From: Tepidibacter mesophilus
GTDB lineage: Bacteria; Bacillota; Clostridia; Peptostreptococcales; Peptostreptococcaceae
Assembly: GCF_002724055.1 (NCBI RefSeq)
Contig: NZ_BDQY01000011.1
Location: 1 to 64,000, forward strand
Length of the DNA stretch: 64,000 nucleotides
Direction: 5' to 3'
The notes beneath the pieces were generated by a model that did no database searches, was not told the DNA's origin, and saw only the letters and a list, made by a program, of their open reading frames with translations. Positions within the stretch are counted from its first letter, which is position 1, and each line of letters starts with the position of its first letter. The position numbers were made by a program, and so were the translations under genes. This document shows positions 36,481-45,512 of the stretch, one piece after another.

Positions 36481-38211
36481 CTACATACCTACTTTTCCCA
36501 TTCTGTTAACTATAACATCTATCATTTCATCAACTGCTGTTATCATTCTAGCCGAAGCATTATATGCATGCTGAAATTTAATCATGTTAGACATTTCTTC
36601 ATCTATAGATACTCCCGATATTGATTGTCTTGTATTATCTATTTGAGTTACAAGAACCGCTTGATTATCAACCATTCTTTGAGATTCTTGAGCTTCAACT
36701 CCAAGATTTGAAACCATAGATTTTATAAAGTCATCTGGAGAACCCCATGTAAACATGCCATCATCATGTCTTAAATCCCAAACTGCATTTATATTTGAAT
36801 TATCTCCTGCTATACCTTTGCCGTCATCAGTATGTTTTTTTGCAGCTGCTATATAGTCTACATCTTTATCTATTTTAGATGATATTTGTAAGTCTTTAGC
36901 TGATAATTTTTCTACTTCATACCAGTTACCCTCATCATCAGACGCTAAAGTGTATCCTTTATATGTATCTTCCCATTCTTTTATAGCTTCACTTTCTGTC
37001 TTGCCTAAGTCTTTTTGTTTTTGTATATAATCTTTTATAGATGTTACAGCAGGTGTAGGTGCTGGACTTATTATTCCTGTAGGATCATGTATTTCACCTA
37101 AACCAAGCTTTTCATTAGTTGTAAATTTAGTAGAATCCATTGTATCTTTTGCTATATCTCTTTCTTTAAAGAATAGATTTCCAGTTCCTGCTGAGTCTAG
37201 TCCATATCCAGCAAAATGCTGAACATCAAGTTCTGCTGCAAATCTACTTACAAATTCATCTAGTTTATTCATATAATAAGGAATTCCTTTGGCTCCATCT
37301 GCATCATTAAGATTGTCTCTCATATCTATTTGAGCTTTTAATGTACCTTGTATATTATTAGTATTTATTGGAGAACCAGATTTAAAACCTATACTTTTAA
37401 CGTCAAATTCTATCCCTAATTCATCTTTGTATTTATGAGGCTGTTTTTGGATAACTATAGGGTCTACTTTATCGTGAGCTACTAGAGGTTGTCCATTTAT
37501 ACAAATTCTCATCTTCTTTGAAAGATTATCATTGCCTTGACTAACTTCAGTTATTTCTACATCTACAAGCTCTGATAAATCATCCAGCAAAACATTTCTT
37601 TGATCTCTTAAATCGTTAGCATTAGATCCGCCTAGTTCAGCTTGATATATCTGATCATTAAGATGTGCTATATCGTTTGCATACGTATTTATTTGATTTA
37701 CTGTATATTCTATTGATGCATCAGTATTTTTTAACATATTATCAAATTGGGAATGCATTTGATTTATTGAGTTAGTAAAAGCTATAGCTCTTTCTCTAAC
37801 TACTGTTCTAGTTGTTATTGATGATGGATCCTTTGATAATTCTTCAAATGAACTAAAAAAATCATCCATAACCTTTCTTATTCCACTATCCCCTGGTTCA
37901 TTCATTATAGCTTCTATTTCCTCAAGTGATTTATTTCTAAAATCCCATTGTCCGTATACTGTATTTTCGCTTCTGTATTTTATATCTAAAAATTCATTTC
38001 TTATTTGAGTAACATGTTTTGAGTCAACCCCAGTTCCTATCATTCCCGATCCATTTGGAGAACTTAATGGGTTGCTAGATACTAATTCTATCCTCTGTCT
38101 ACTATATCCACGAGTATTTGCATTTGCTATATTATGGCCTACTGTATTTAATGATTTTTGAGCTGCAAACAATCCTGATTTAGCTATATTTAATCCGAAA
38201 AAACTAGACAT
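36481..38211 (-). CDS. flgK: Flagellar hook-associated protein 1 FlgK
   Basis: The product is 576 aa. It begins FGLNIAKSGLFAAQKSLNTVGHNIANANT-like (residues 4-32, the rod-hook family N-terminus), has the FlgK helical region near 100-220, and ends with the FlgK C-terminal motif (MSNMIKFQHAYNASARMITAVDEM, about 545-570). It forms the first hook-filament junction ring. It follows flgN by 15 bp. Confidence 0.95.
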   Translation of the reverse strand: MSSFFGLNIAKSGLFAAQKSLNTVGHNIANANTRGYSRQRIELVSSNPLSSPNGSGMIGTGVDSKHVTQIRNEFLDIKYRSENTVYGQWDFRNKSLEEIEAIMNEPGDSGIRKVMDDFFSSFEELSKDPSSITTRTVVRERAIAFTNSINQMHSQFDNMLKNTDASIEYTVNQINTYANDIAHLNDQIYQAELGGSNANDLRDQRNVLLDDLSELVDVEITEVSQGNDNLSKKMRICINGQPLVAHDKVDPIVIQKQPHKYKDELGIEFDVKSIGFKSGSPINTNNIQGTLKAQIDMRDNLNDADGAKGIPYYMNKLDEFVSRFAAELDVQHFAGYGLDSAGTGNLFFKERDIAKDTMDSTKFTTNEKLGLGEIHDPTGIISPAPTPAVTSIKDYIQKQKDLGKTESEAIKEWEDTYKGYTLASDDEGNWYEVEKLSAKDLQISSKIDKDVDYIAAAKKHTDDGKGIAGDNSNINAVWDLRHDDGMFTWGSPDDFIKSMVSNLGVEAQESQRMVDNQAVLVTQIDNTRQSISGVSIDEEMSNMIKFQHAYNASARMITAVDEMIDVIVNRMGKVGM

Positions 38212-38226
38212 AATTGCACCTTCCTT

Positions 38227-38715
38227 TTAATATTTCGCGTCAAAGAACGTATTATCTTTATTCTTTTGTTCACTTGCAGATTTCCCATATATCTTCGGCT
38301 CTGCTCTTGATGTTAAAAGATTTATATTGAGGTCTAAATATTCAAGTGTAATATTTAAAAGCTTATTGTTTAGATTATTGTTATGCTCAAGCTCTTTTAA
38401 TACCTTTCTAAGCTCTTTTGCTATTAAATCTACTTCTATACATTTGTCTTCATTTATACCATTTATAACTTCTTTTATATTTTCTATCTTACCTATACCT
38501 AATTCTTTTTGTATATTAAGAGTAAGTCCGGCTCTTAGCTTCTCAAGTTCTATTATTCTCTTAACATAATTTTGTTCTTTTATCATTAGGCTCGAAAGTT
38601 CTTTTGAATTATTATTTATTATAAGATCCTTTTTTTCAATAGCTATTTCTAAAAGTTTTTTGTTAATAATCAATTCTTCATTTAAAACTTGTATGAATGA
38701 ATCTATAGATTTCAT
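38227..38715 (-). CDS. flgN: FlgN-family flagellar chaperone
   Basis: The product is 162 aa, helical. The FlgN pattern is visible: FIQVLNEELIINKKLLEIAIEKKDLIINN at the start and EQNYVKRIIELEKLR near 47. FlgN escorts FlgK and FlgL to the export gate. Position between flgM and flgK, with one base between flgM stop and its start, agrees with Bacillus yvyG. Confidence 0.88.
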   Translation of the reverse strand: MKSIDSFIQVLNEELIINKKLLEIAIEKKDLIINNNSKELSSLMIKEQNYVKRIIELEKLRAGLTLNIQKELGIGKIENIKEVINGINEDKCIEVDLIAKELRKVLKELEHNNNLNNKLLNITLEYLDLNINLLTSRAEPKIYGKSASEQKNKDNTFFDAKY

Positions 38716-38716
38716 A

Positions 38717-38998
38717 TTAACTTCTCCAATTCAAATCTTCTTGTATCATAGATTTTGCAAGTTTATGCTTATCGATTGTATAAGTTCCATTTTCTATTCT
38801 TATTTTTATATCATTTACCTTATTTTGTCTTATTTCTTCAACATTTTTTAATGCATCCATTGCAAATTTATAATCCTTACCTTTTTGAGATATTTCTATT
38901 TTATCTTCTGTTAAGGAAACTTTATTTACGTTTTGAGTTTTATTAGTTTTATATGCATTCATAACTTTGTGTATATTACTGATACCATTTATTTTCAT
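38717..38998 (-). CDS. flgM: Anti-sigma-28 factor FlgM
   Basis: The product is 93 aa. The N-terminal third is flexible (INGISNIHKVMNAYKTNKTQ); the C-terminal part (about 28-90) shows DKIEISQKGKDYKFAMDAL and RIENGTYTIDKHKLAKSMI, the FlgM sigma-binding helices. It holds sigma-28 inactive until the hook is done. It is itself read from a sigma-28 promoter, giving negative feedback on the regulon seen across this window. Confidence 0.93.
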   Translation of the reverse strand: MKINGISNIHKVMNAYKTNKTQNVNKVSLTEDKIEISQKGKDYKFAMDALKNVEEIRQNKVNDIKIRIENGTYTIDKHKLAKSMIQEDLNWRS

Positions 38999-39033
38999 AA
39001 AAAAAACACCCCTTGATTAGTCTTATGCTACTA

Positions 39034-39061
39034 TTATCGACTAAATAGGATGTTTTCTTTA
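39034..39061 (-). promoter_or_regulatory. Sigma-28 promoter of flgM-flgN-flgK-flgL
   Basis: TAAA and GTCGATAA are 16 bases apart on the minus strand, about 35 bp upstream of flgM. Confidence 0.78.
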
Positions 39062-39070
39062 CATAAATTT

Positions 39071-39463
39071 TTATTTATTATTATGAGAATGATATTTTAC
39101 TTTAGATCCTTTGCCTTCATTTAATGATTTAACAGCTTGAGTAAGTTCTTTTTTTATTTCAGCCTTACAAACTTCACAATATCTACCTGTTTTTATGCTT
39201 TTTGAGCATCTCTCACACGAAAGTATAGAATTCCCATCTTCAATTATTTCTATCCTCTCCTGTTTTAGAAATTTTATTATAAGTGTTTCTGATACACCAG
39301 TTCCCTCTGCAACTTCTTGAACAGATGCACCTGGATTATCATATAAATACTCTCTTACTTTTTTAAAATCAGCATTATCATCTACTCTACATTTAGAACA
39401 ATAAAGCTCTCCATTTTCACTTCCAAACATTCTACCACATTCTTTACAATTTGTAAGTTCCAT
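39071..39463 (-). CDS. YvyF-type flagellar operon protein (zinc ribbon)
   Basis: The product is 130 aa from ATG 39463, nine bases after AGGAG; the longer frame overlaps comF. It has an N-terminal zinc ribbon (CKECGRMFG with CSKCR), a winged-helix-like middle (VQEVAEGTGVSETLIIKFL) and a second cysteine pair (CERCSKSIKTGRYCEVC). This matches the Bacillus YvyF family encoded between comFC and flgM. Its function is not established; a regulatory role is plausible from the DNA-binding-like middle. Confidence 0.85.
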   Translation of the reverse strand: MELTNCKECGRMFGSENGELYCSKCRVDDNADFKKVREYLYDNPGASVQEVAEGTGVSETLIIKFLKQERIEIIEDGNSILSCERCSKSIKTGRYCEVCKAEIKKELTQAVKSLNEGKGSKVKYHSHNNK

Positions 39464-39479
39464 AGAACATATCTCCTTT

Positions 39480-40196
39480 TTAATATATATTTTTACCTGT
39501 TGCAAATGTAATTACATATATTTTACTTGCTCCAGAATTTAATAAGTTTTTAGATATTTCATTGGTAGTAGTACCTGTTGTAAATATATCATCCACTATT
39601 AATAAATCTTTTTTATATATTCTATTCTCGTTTTTAGATAATGTAAATACATTTTGCAATTTTTTAATTCTTTCTTTTTTAGACAGCTTTGATAAGAAGT
39701 CTGTGTTCTTACTCCTAACAACTATATCCAATACTTCTTTTTTGTTAATTTTTGATAATTGATTAGCTATAAGTAAGGATTGATTGTAACCTCTTTTTCT
39801 CAACCTTTTTTTATGAAGTGGGACAGGTATAATATAATCAACATTTATATTTTCGTATTGCAATTTATCATTCATAATTTCAGCAATATTATATGACAAA
39901 TAAGTTTTCGCTCCATATTTGAGCGAATATATAAGTTTGTGGATGTTATCATCGTATTCAATGCACGATAAAGCTCGTGTAAAAACATATTCATTAGTTT
40001 CACAATTTAAGCATATATCATTCTTATAAAAATCAGTTAATGGTTTCCCACAAATTAAACATCCCTTATTTATAAAGTTTAATTTATTAAAACAATCTTT
40101 ACAAAGAGAATACGAGTTATTCTTTGATATTGGATTTTTGCATATTATACATTTTATATTTCTAGGGTATATATAATTTATAATATCACTTATCAT
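39480..40196 (-). CDS. comFC: ComF family phosphoribosyltransferase-like protein
   Basis: The product is 238 aa. It has an N-terminal four-cysteine zinc finger set (CIICKNPIS, CKDCF, CLICGKP, CLNC) and a C-terminal PRTase motif (LLIVDDIFTTGTTTNEI, about 197-213). ComFC is required for DNA uptake in naturally competent bacteria. Its stop region and that of the recD2 gene overlap by 4 bp. The order recD2-comFC-yvyF-flgM resembles Bacillus comFA-comFB-comFC-yvyF-flgM with the helicase exchanged. Confidence 0.9.
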   Translation of the reverse strand: MISDIINYIYPRNIKCIICKNPISKNNSYSLCKDCFNKLNFINKGCLICGKPLTDFYKNDICLNCETNEYVFTRALSCIEYDDNIHKLIYSLKYGAKTYLSYNIAEIMNDKLQYENINVDYIIPVPLHKKRLRKRGYNQSLLIANQLSKINKKEVLDIVVRSKNTDFLSKLSKKERIKKLQNVFTLSKNENRIYKKDLLIVDDIFTTGTTTNEISKNLLNSGASKIYVITFATGKNIY

Positions 40197-42415
40197 TCTA
40201 TCAATAATCCTTCCTCCTTAAATCTTGAAAGCTTGATATTGAGGTTTGAATATCTATCATATATTTTATTATTTTTTATCATATATTCCAAGTATTTAAC
40301 ATCTCCAACTAAAACTACTAATTTTTTAGCTCTTGTAACAGCTGTATATAAAAGATTTCTAGTTAAAAGCATAGGAGGAGCCCATGTTATAGGCATTATT
40401 ATCACAGGAAATTCACTTCCCTGACTTTTATGTATTGTAGTACAAAAACTATGATCTATTTCATCAAGTTCATTATAATCATACTGTGCAATTTTATATT
40501 CATCAAATAACACATATACTGTTTTTTCTTCTTTATCTATATGGTATACATATCCTATATCTCCATTATAAACACCTTCACCATCTTTTGTTTCATCCTC
40601 ATTTTTCCATTTCTTCGTATAGTTGTTTTTTATTTGCATTACTTTATCGCCTACTCTAAATGTCCTCTTTTGAAACTTTTCTTCTAGTTTACATTTATCA
40701 TTTGGATTTAGAACATTTTGAAGAGATAAGTTTAAATTGAACACCCCAGTATCTCCCTTTCTCATAGGAGATAATATTTGTATATCCTTTAAATTATCTA
40801 TTTTATAATATTCAGGAAGCCTTTTATAAGCTAGATTCACTATTTCTTTTAATATATCTTCTTTTTCATATCTTGGAATAAAATAAAAATCTTTCCCTTT
40901 TGCATTAAGCTCTAGTTTTTCACCTTTGTTTATTTTATGTGCATTAACTACTATCATGCTCTCTTTTGCTTGTCTAAATATTTCATCAAGTTTTACAACC
41001 TTTATTATATTAGAATCTGTTATATCCTTTAATACATTTCCTGCTCCAACTGATGGAAGCTGGTCAGAATCCCCAACCAATATTACTCTGGTTCCAGCCT
41101 TTATAGCTTTAAGTAAATTATACATAAGTAGAATATCTACCATAGATACCTCATCTATTATAACAACATCTGCATCAAGTTGATCATCTTCACCTTTCAT
41201 AAATACTAGTTCTTCATCTTCCGATGAGTACCCCATTTCGAGTAATCTATGTATTGTTTTAGCTTCTTTTCCAGTTGTCTCACTCATTCGTTTGGCAGCT
41301 CTTCCAGTTGGTGCTGCTAAATATATATTCATTTTTAAATTCTCAAATATTTTTATTATAGTATTTATCGTAGTAGTCTTTCCAGTCCCTGGTCCTCCAG
41401 TTACCACCAAAACTCCTTTTTGTAAAGCTTGGGTTACTGCTTCCTTTTGATTTTTCGCAAGAGTTATATCATCTTCTTTTTCTATTGAAGATATTTCTTT
41501 GTCTATATCTAATTTTAAATCATCGAATTCATATTGAGAAAGCTCTATTAACTTCTTACAAACTCCATTTTCAGATATGTAATATGGAATTAAATATATA
41601 TTATCTTCGATTGGACCCTTCTCTATTTGGATTTTTTGATCAAGTGCAAGCTTAAATATAATGTCTTTTATATATTCATTTTCTATTTCAAGTAATTTAG
41701 AAGCATCTCTTAAAAGATTACTTTTAGGTAGGTATGTATGTCCCTCACTCAAACTTTGAGTTAGTGTATATATTATACCTTGAGATATTCTATCTTTTGA
41801 ATAAGGATCTATTCCCATTTTTGTAGCTATATTATCTGCAAGTTTAAATCCTATTCCTCTTATATCTTCGGCTAGTTTATATGGATTTGTCTCTACTATC
41901 TGAATAGATTTATTTTTATATTTTTTATATATTTTAAGACAGTAATTAGGCGTTATTCCGTACTTTGACAGACTTATTATTAGATTTCTAAGTTCTCTAT
42001 TATCTTGAAAGCTCTTTCCTATTGTTTCAGCCTTCTTTTGACCTATTCCATCAACTTTGGTTAGTTTTTCAGGATTCATCTGTATTATATCAAGTGTATT
42101 TAATCCGAATGTCTCTACTATTTTTCTAGCCATTTTAGGACCTATACCCTTTATCATACCAGATGATAAGTATATATATATCCCTTCCTCAGATTCAGGT
42201 GTACAAGGAATAAATGAACTTACTTCAAATTGAGGCCCGTACATCTTATGATTTATCCATTTCCCATCAAGTTCAATAGTCTCTCCTACTGTTATAGTGG
42301 GCATACATCCTACTATTGTTACCTCCTCATTTGGACGTTCAAGGGCGGCTACTGTATATCCATTATCATCATTTTTAAATACAATCTCAACTACCATTCC
42401 CTTTATTTTTTCCAT
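40193..42415 (-). CDS. recD2: SF1B DNA helicase RecD2
   Basis: The product is 740 aa, matching RecD2/YrrC. The long N-terminal region contains helix-hairpin-helix motifs (GIGPKMARKIVETFG, VDGIGQKKAETIG; about 90-140). The helicase core has Walker A (VVTGGPGTGKTTTI, about 338), Walker B (VIIDEVSMVD, about 415) and the late TTIHKSQGSEFP motif near 672. RecD2 is a 5'-3' helicase for repair and replication-fork upkeep. It heads the operon recD2-comFC-yvyF. Confidence 0.95.
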   Translation of the reverse strand: MEKIKGMVVEIVFKNDDNGYTVAALERPNEEVTIVGCMPTITVGETIELDGKWINHKMYGPQFEVSSFIPCTPESEEGIYIYLSSGMIKGIGPKMARKIVETFGLNTLDIIQMNPEKLTKVDGIGQKKAETIGKSFQDNRELRNLIISLSKYGITPNYCLKIYKKYKNKSIQIVETNPYKLAEDIRGIGFKLADNIATKMGIDPYSKDRISQGIIYTLTQSLSEGHTYLPKSNLLRDASKLLEIENEYIKDIIFKLALDQKIQIEKGPIEDNIYLIPYYISENGVCKKLIELSQYEFDDLKLDIDKEISSIEKEDDITLAKNQKEAVTQALQKGVLVVTGGPGTGKTTTINTIIKIFENLKMNIYLAAPTGRAAKRMSETTGKEAKTIHRLLEMGYSSEDEELVFMKGEDDQLDADVVIIDEVSMVDILLMYNLLKAIKAGTRVILVGDSDQLPSVGAGNVLKDITDSNIIKVVKLDEIFRQAKESMIVVNAHKINKGEKLELNAKGKDFYFIPRYEKEDILKEIVNLAYKRLPEYYKIDNLKDIQILSPMRKGDTGVFNLNLSLQNVLNPNDKCKLEEKFQKRTFRVGDKVMQIKNNYTKKWKNEDETKDGEGVYNGDIGYVYHIDKEEKTVYVLFDEYKIAQYDYNELDEIDHSFCTTIHKSQGSEFPVIIMPITWAPPMLLTRNLLYTAVTRAKKLVVLVGDVKYLEYMIKNNKIYDRYSNLNIKLSRFKEEGLLIE

Positions 42416-42450
42416 AATATCTACTCCTAAATAATTATAATAGTATTATT

Positions 42451-42483
42451 ATATCAAAAAAGAGGCTTATTCAAGCCTCTTTT
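42451..42483 (-). terminator. Terminator of metK
   Basis: AAAAGAGGCTT (42458-42468) pairs perfectly with AAGCCTCTTTT (42473-42483) and is followed by a U-run on the minus strand. Confidence 0.92.
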
Positions 42484-42497
42484 ATAAAATATATATA

Positions 42498-43682
42498 TTA
42501 TTGTAATGCTTCTTTTTTAAGTATTTCAGCCTTATCAGTTCTTTCCCAAGCAAAGTCAAAATCAGTTCTTCCAAAGTGTCCATAAGCTGCTGTGTGTCTA
42601 AATACAGGCTTTCTAAGATCTAAATCTCTTATTATAGCTCCTGGTCTTAAGTCAAAATGCTTTTTAACAAGTTCTACTAGTTTCTCTTCTGAAACTACAC
42701 CAGTTCCAAATGTCTCAACCATTATAGATACAGGTTCTGCAACTCCTATTGCGTAAGCTAGTTCTAACTCACATTTTTTAGCAAGTCCTGCTGCAACTAT
42801 ATTCTTAGCAACATATCTTGCTGCGTAAGCTGCTGATCTATCAACCTTAGTAGCATCTTTTCCTGAGAAAGCTCCACCACCGTGTCTTGAGTATCCACCG
42901 TAAGTATCTACTATTATCTTTCTTCCTGTAAGACCTGCATCTCCACAAGGTCCTCCTATAACGAATCTTCCTGTTGGATTAACTAATATTCTAGTATCAA
43001 CTAATAATTCCTCTGGTATAACAGGCTTTATAACATTCTCTATTAAATCTTTCTCTATTTGTTCTCTAGTTACGTCTGGGCTGTGTTGAGTTGATATTAG
43101 AACAGTATCTACTCTTACAACTTTATCTCCATCATACTCAACTGTAACCTGAGTCTTACCATCTGGTCTTAAGTAATTTAGAGTTTTATTTTTTCTAACT
43201 TCTGATAGTCTTCTAGATAATTTATGAGATAACGATATCGGCATAGGCATTAATTCTTCTGTCTCATCACAAGCGAATCCAAACATTATACCTTGGTCTC
43301 CTGCTCCTACTGCTTCAACTTCATCCTTCATATTTCCTTCTTTACTCTCTAATGCTTCATCAACTCCCATGGCAATATCCGAAGATTGCTCATCTATAGC
43401 AAGAAGCACTGCACAAGTATCTCCATCAAAACCATATTTAGCTCTATCATATCCTATTTCTTTAATTCTGTTTCTAACAACTCTTTGAATGTCTACATAA
43501 GCACTTGTAGTTATTTCTCCTGATATTAAAACAAGTCCTGTTGTAACTGATGTCTCACAAGCAACTCTTGAATTAGGGTCTTGCTCAAGTAAAGCATCTA
43601 GTATTGAATCTGATATTTGATCACATATTTTATCTGGATGCCCCTCCGTAACTGATTCTGATGTAAATAATCTTTTAGCCAT
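42498..43682 (-). CDS. metK: S-adenosylmethionine synthetase
   Basis: The product is 394 aa, the family's standard length. It makes SAM from methionine and [15 protein letters not shown] (about 14-25), [10 protein letters not shown] (about 117) and [19 protein letters not shown] (about 262-280) are the three diagnostic motifs. A SAM-I riboswitch with terminator precedes it, so the product feeds back on its own mRNA. It forms a single-gene unit. Confidence 0.97.
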   Translation of the reverse strand: MAKRLFTSESVTEGHPDKICDQISDSILDALLEQDPNSRVACETSVTTGLVLISGEITTSAYVDIQRVVRNRIKEIGYDRAKYGFDGDTCAVLLAIDEQSSDIAMGVDEALESKEGNMKDEVEAVGAGDQGIMFGFACDETEELMPMPISLSHKLSRRLSEVRKNKTLNYLRPDGKTQVTVEYDGDKVVRVDTVLISTQHSPDVTREQIEKDLIENVIKPVIPEELLVDTRILVNPTGRFVIGGPCGDAGLTGRKIIVDTYGGYSRHGGGAFSGKDATKVDRSAAYAARYVAKNIVAAGLAKKCELELAYAIGVAEPVSIMVETFGTGVVSEEKLVELVKKHFDLRPGAIIRDLDLRKPVFRHTAAYGHFGRTDFDFAWERTDKAEILKKEALQ

Positions 43683-43803
43683 TTTAATACCTCCAATTTT
43701 TTATTTATCTATATTTTGTCCTAAAGCTAAAAATTCTAAAACTCCATATCATTTCAATAGGAGATAAGATATTATCAGCTTTTAGTTTGTATGTTTTTAT
43801 ATA

Positions 43804-43835
43804 ATAAAAAAAGTTTCTTCCACAAAGAAGAAACT
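43804..43835 (-). terminator. SAM-responsive terminator before metK
   Basis: AGTTTCTTC (43812-43820) pairs with GAAGAAACT (43827-43835), followed by seven U on the minus strand. It is the expression platform of the SAM-I riboswitch. Confidence 0.92.
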
Positions 43836-43853
43836 AATTTATATTTAAATTAG

Positions 43854-43959
43854 ACCTCATCTTCCAAAGCTTCGCTTTGTAGGAATTAGCACCATTTTCC
43901 ATTACTGGATGGTTGCTGGGTTTCATCGGGCCTATTCCCTCCACCTCTCTTAATAAGGT
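43854..43959 (-). promoter_or_regulatory. SAM-I (S-box) riboswitch upstream of metK
   Basis: On the minus strand AGAGAGGTGGAGGGA, GGCCCGATGAAACCC, GGTGCTAATTCC and the kink-turn GATGA are diagnostic for the S-box aptamer. P1 pairs ACCTTATT (43959-43952) with GATGAGGT (43861-43854). The terminator follows 20 nt later. With SAM bound, transcription should stop before metK. Confidence 0.95.
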
Positions 43960-44028
43960 ATTAAGATTCTATTTAATTAACTAACTTAGTTCATAATACT
44001 ATTTTCAAATTTATTTGTCAATCAATAT

Positions 44029-44472
44029 TTAAGTAAAATTTAGTGTAATAAATGAAACTATCACTCCAGCTAATATATTACCTATAACGATTCCGAGTAC
44101 AGCATCTTTAATCCTCATATTGAAAACAGAGGCAACCATGGCTGCCGTCCATGTCCCTGTAGTAGGAAGTGGTATTCCAACGAATAGTATTATACCCAAT
44201 AATTTCTTTTTCATTATCTTTTCACTGTTTTTGTTAACCTTATTATCTAAGTACACCCCAATCTTTTTAAAATATCTATTCTTTTTCAACCATTTAAGCA
44301 AATCCTTAAAGAACATTATCAAAAATGGAGCGGGAATTATAGCTCCTAGAACACACGATATGTATACATACAATGGATTAAGCTTTTGGATTATTCCAAT
44401 AGGTATAGCACCTCTAAGCTCAATTATTGGAACCATTGATATAAGCATTAGATGAATATATTCTGAAATCAT
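44029..44472 (-). CDS. Small multidrug-export (COG2426) membrane protein
   Basis: The product is 147 aa from ATG 44472; GTG 44484 is an alternative. Four hydrophobic segments are visible (about 8-20, 30-50, 92-110, 120-145). ELRGAIPIGI near 18 and GIPLPTTGTWTAA near 100 are typical of the family named small multi-drug export protein. The name is historical; transport has not been shown for most members. It diverges from ttcA. Confidence 0.82.
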   Translation of the reverse strand: MISEYIHLMLISMVPIIELRGAIPIGIIQKLNPLYVYISCVLGAIIPAPFLIMFFKDLLKWLKKNRYFKKIGVYLDNKVNKNSEKIMKKKLLGIILFVGIPLPTTGTWTAAMVASVFNMRIKDAVLGIVIGNILAGVIVSFITLNFT

Positions 44473-44634
44473 CAATATTGTCACTCCTTATTTTTAAAAT
44501 CTAACACCTTTATTATATATTAAAATTTAATATTATTGTAATTGAATTTATATTATTTTTAATATAAACTCATTGTATAGATTTAAATATTGTATACAAA
44601 ACCAGTCTGCAACTACATATTGAGGAGTGCCAAA

Positions 44635-45353
44635 ATGAAAAAAATAATAGGAAAAATAAGACGAGCCTGTGATGATTATAATATGATACAGGATAACGAT
44701 AAAATAGCAGTAGGATTTTCCGGAGGAAAAGATAGTATAGCTCTTATATATGCTCTTAAACTATTTCAAAGATTTTCTCCTAACAAATTTGAACTAGAAG
44801 CTATAACAGTAGACCCTGGATTTGAGAATATGAACTTAGATGCGGCTAAAAAATTTTTAAAAGAAATAGAGGTTCCATACACTATAATCAAAACAGATAT
44901 ATCTAAAATAGTATTCGATGAAAGAAAAGAGTCTAACCCCTGTTCATTATGCTCTAAGATGAGAAGAGGAGCCTTAAATGAAGAAGCAAAAAAAGAGGTA
45001 TAAATAAAATAGCACTAGGACATCACCTTGATGATGGAATATCCACCCTATTTTTAAGTATGTTCTACGAAGGAAGAATGAATACGTTTAAACCGGTTAC
45101 ATATCTTGATAGAATAGATATAACTACTATCAGACCTTTAATATACATAACAGAAGATACTATAATAGAATCAGTTACTCATAATAATTTGCCGGTTCTT
45201 AAAAGTCCTTGTCCTGTTGATGGAAAGACAAAAAGAGAGTTCGCAAACGATATTGTAAAAGATATTTCAAATAAAGTTCCGGATTTTAGAAAGAGAATGC
45301 TCAAAGCTATGCAAAATAAAGAGCAAACTCAATTATGGTTTAAGCCTGAATAA
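44635..45353 (+). pseudogene. TtcA-family tRNA 2-thiocytidine synthetase, frameshifted
   Basis: The frame from ATG 44635 (GAGGAG upstream) gives the PP-loop GFSGGKDSIALIYAL and the cysteine motif NPCSLCSKMRRG, then meets TAA at 45001-45003. The rest continues one frame over as INKIALGHHLDDG to WFKPE (end 45353). The break falls at a run of seven A (44988-44994); one extra A would restore AKKRGINKIALGHH. TtcA thiolates C32 of tRNAs via a 4Fe-4S cluster. Either the gene is dead, slips at the A-run, or the run was misread. Confidence 0.85.
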
Positions 45354-45490
45354 GATAAATAAAAAATTCGTCTAGTTGCTACGGACTGACTCATATCGCA
45401 ACGATCGGCTACGTTGCTTAAAATTTTGTTTATACTGTAGTTGTTTCAGCAATGTTATGTGCAAATTAAAAACTATATAGTTCCTAACTG
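45353..45490 (+). repeat. 130-bp intergenic palindromic repeat, copy 3
   Basis: It begins AAAAATTCGTCTAG, has a divergent central hairpin (CAACGATCGGCTACGTTG) and ends like the other copies. It lies between ttcA and the glycosidase gene. Confidence 0.65.
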
Positions 45491-45512
45491 GATATAAAAG
45501 GAGTGATTTTTA

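Noticed and set aside
43804..43990. T-box leader before metK
   Set aside because: The AGAGAGGTGGAGGGA and GATGAAACCC blocks are S-box, and no T-box sequence (TGGNACC-type) is seen.
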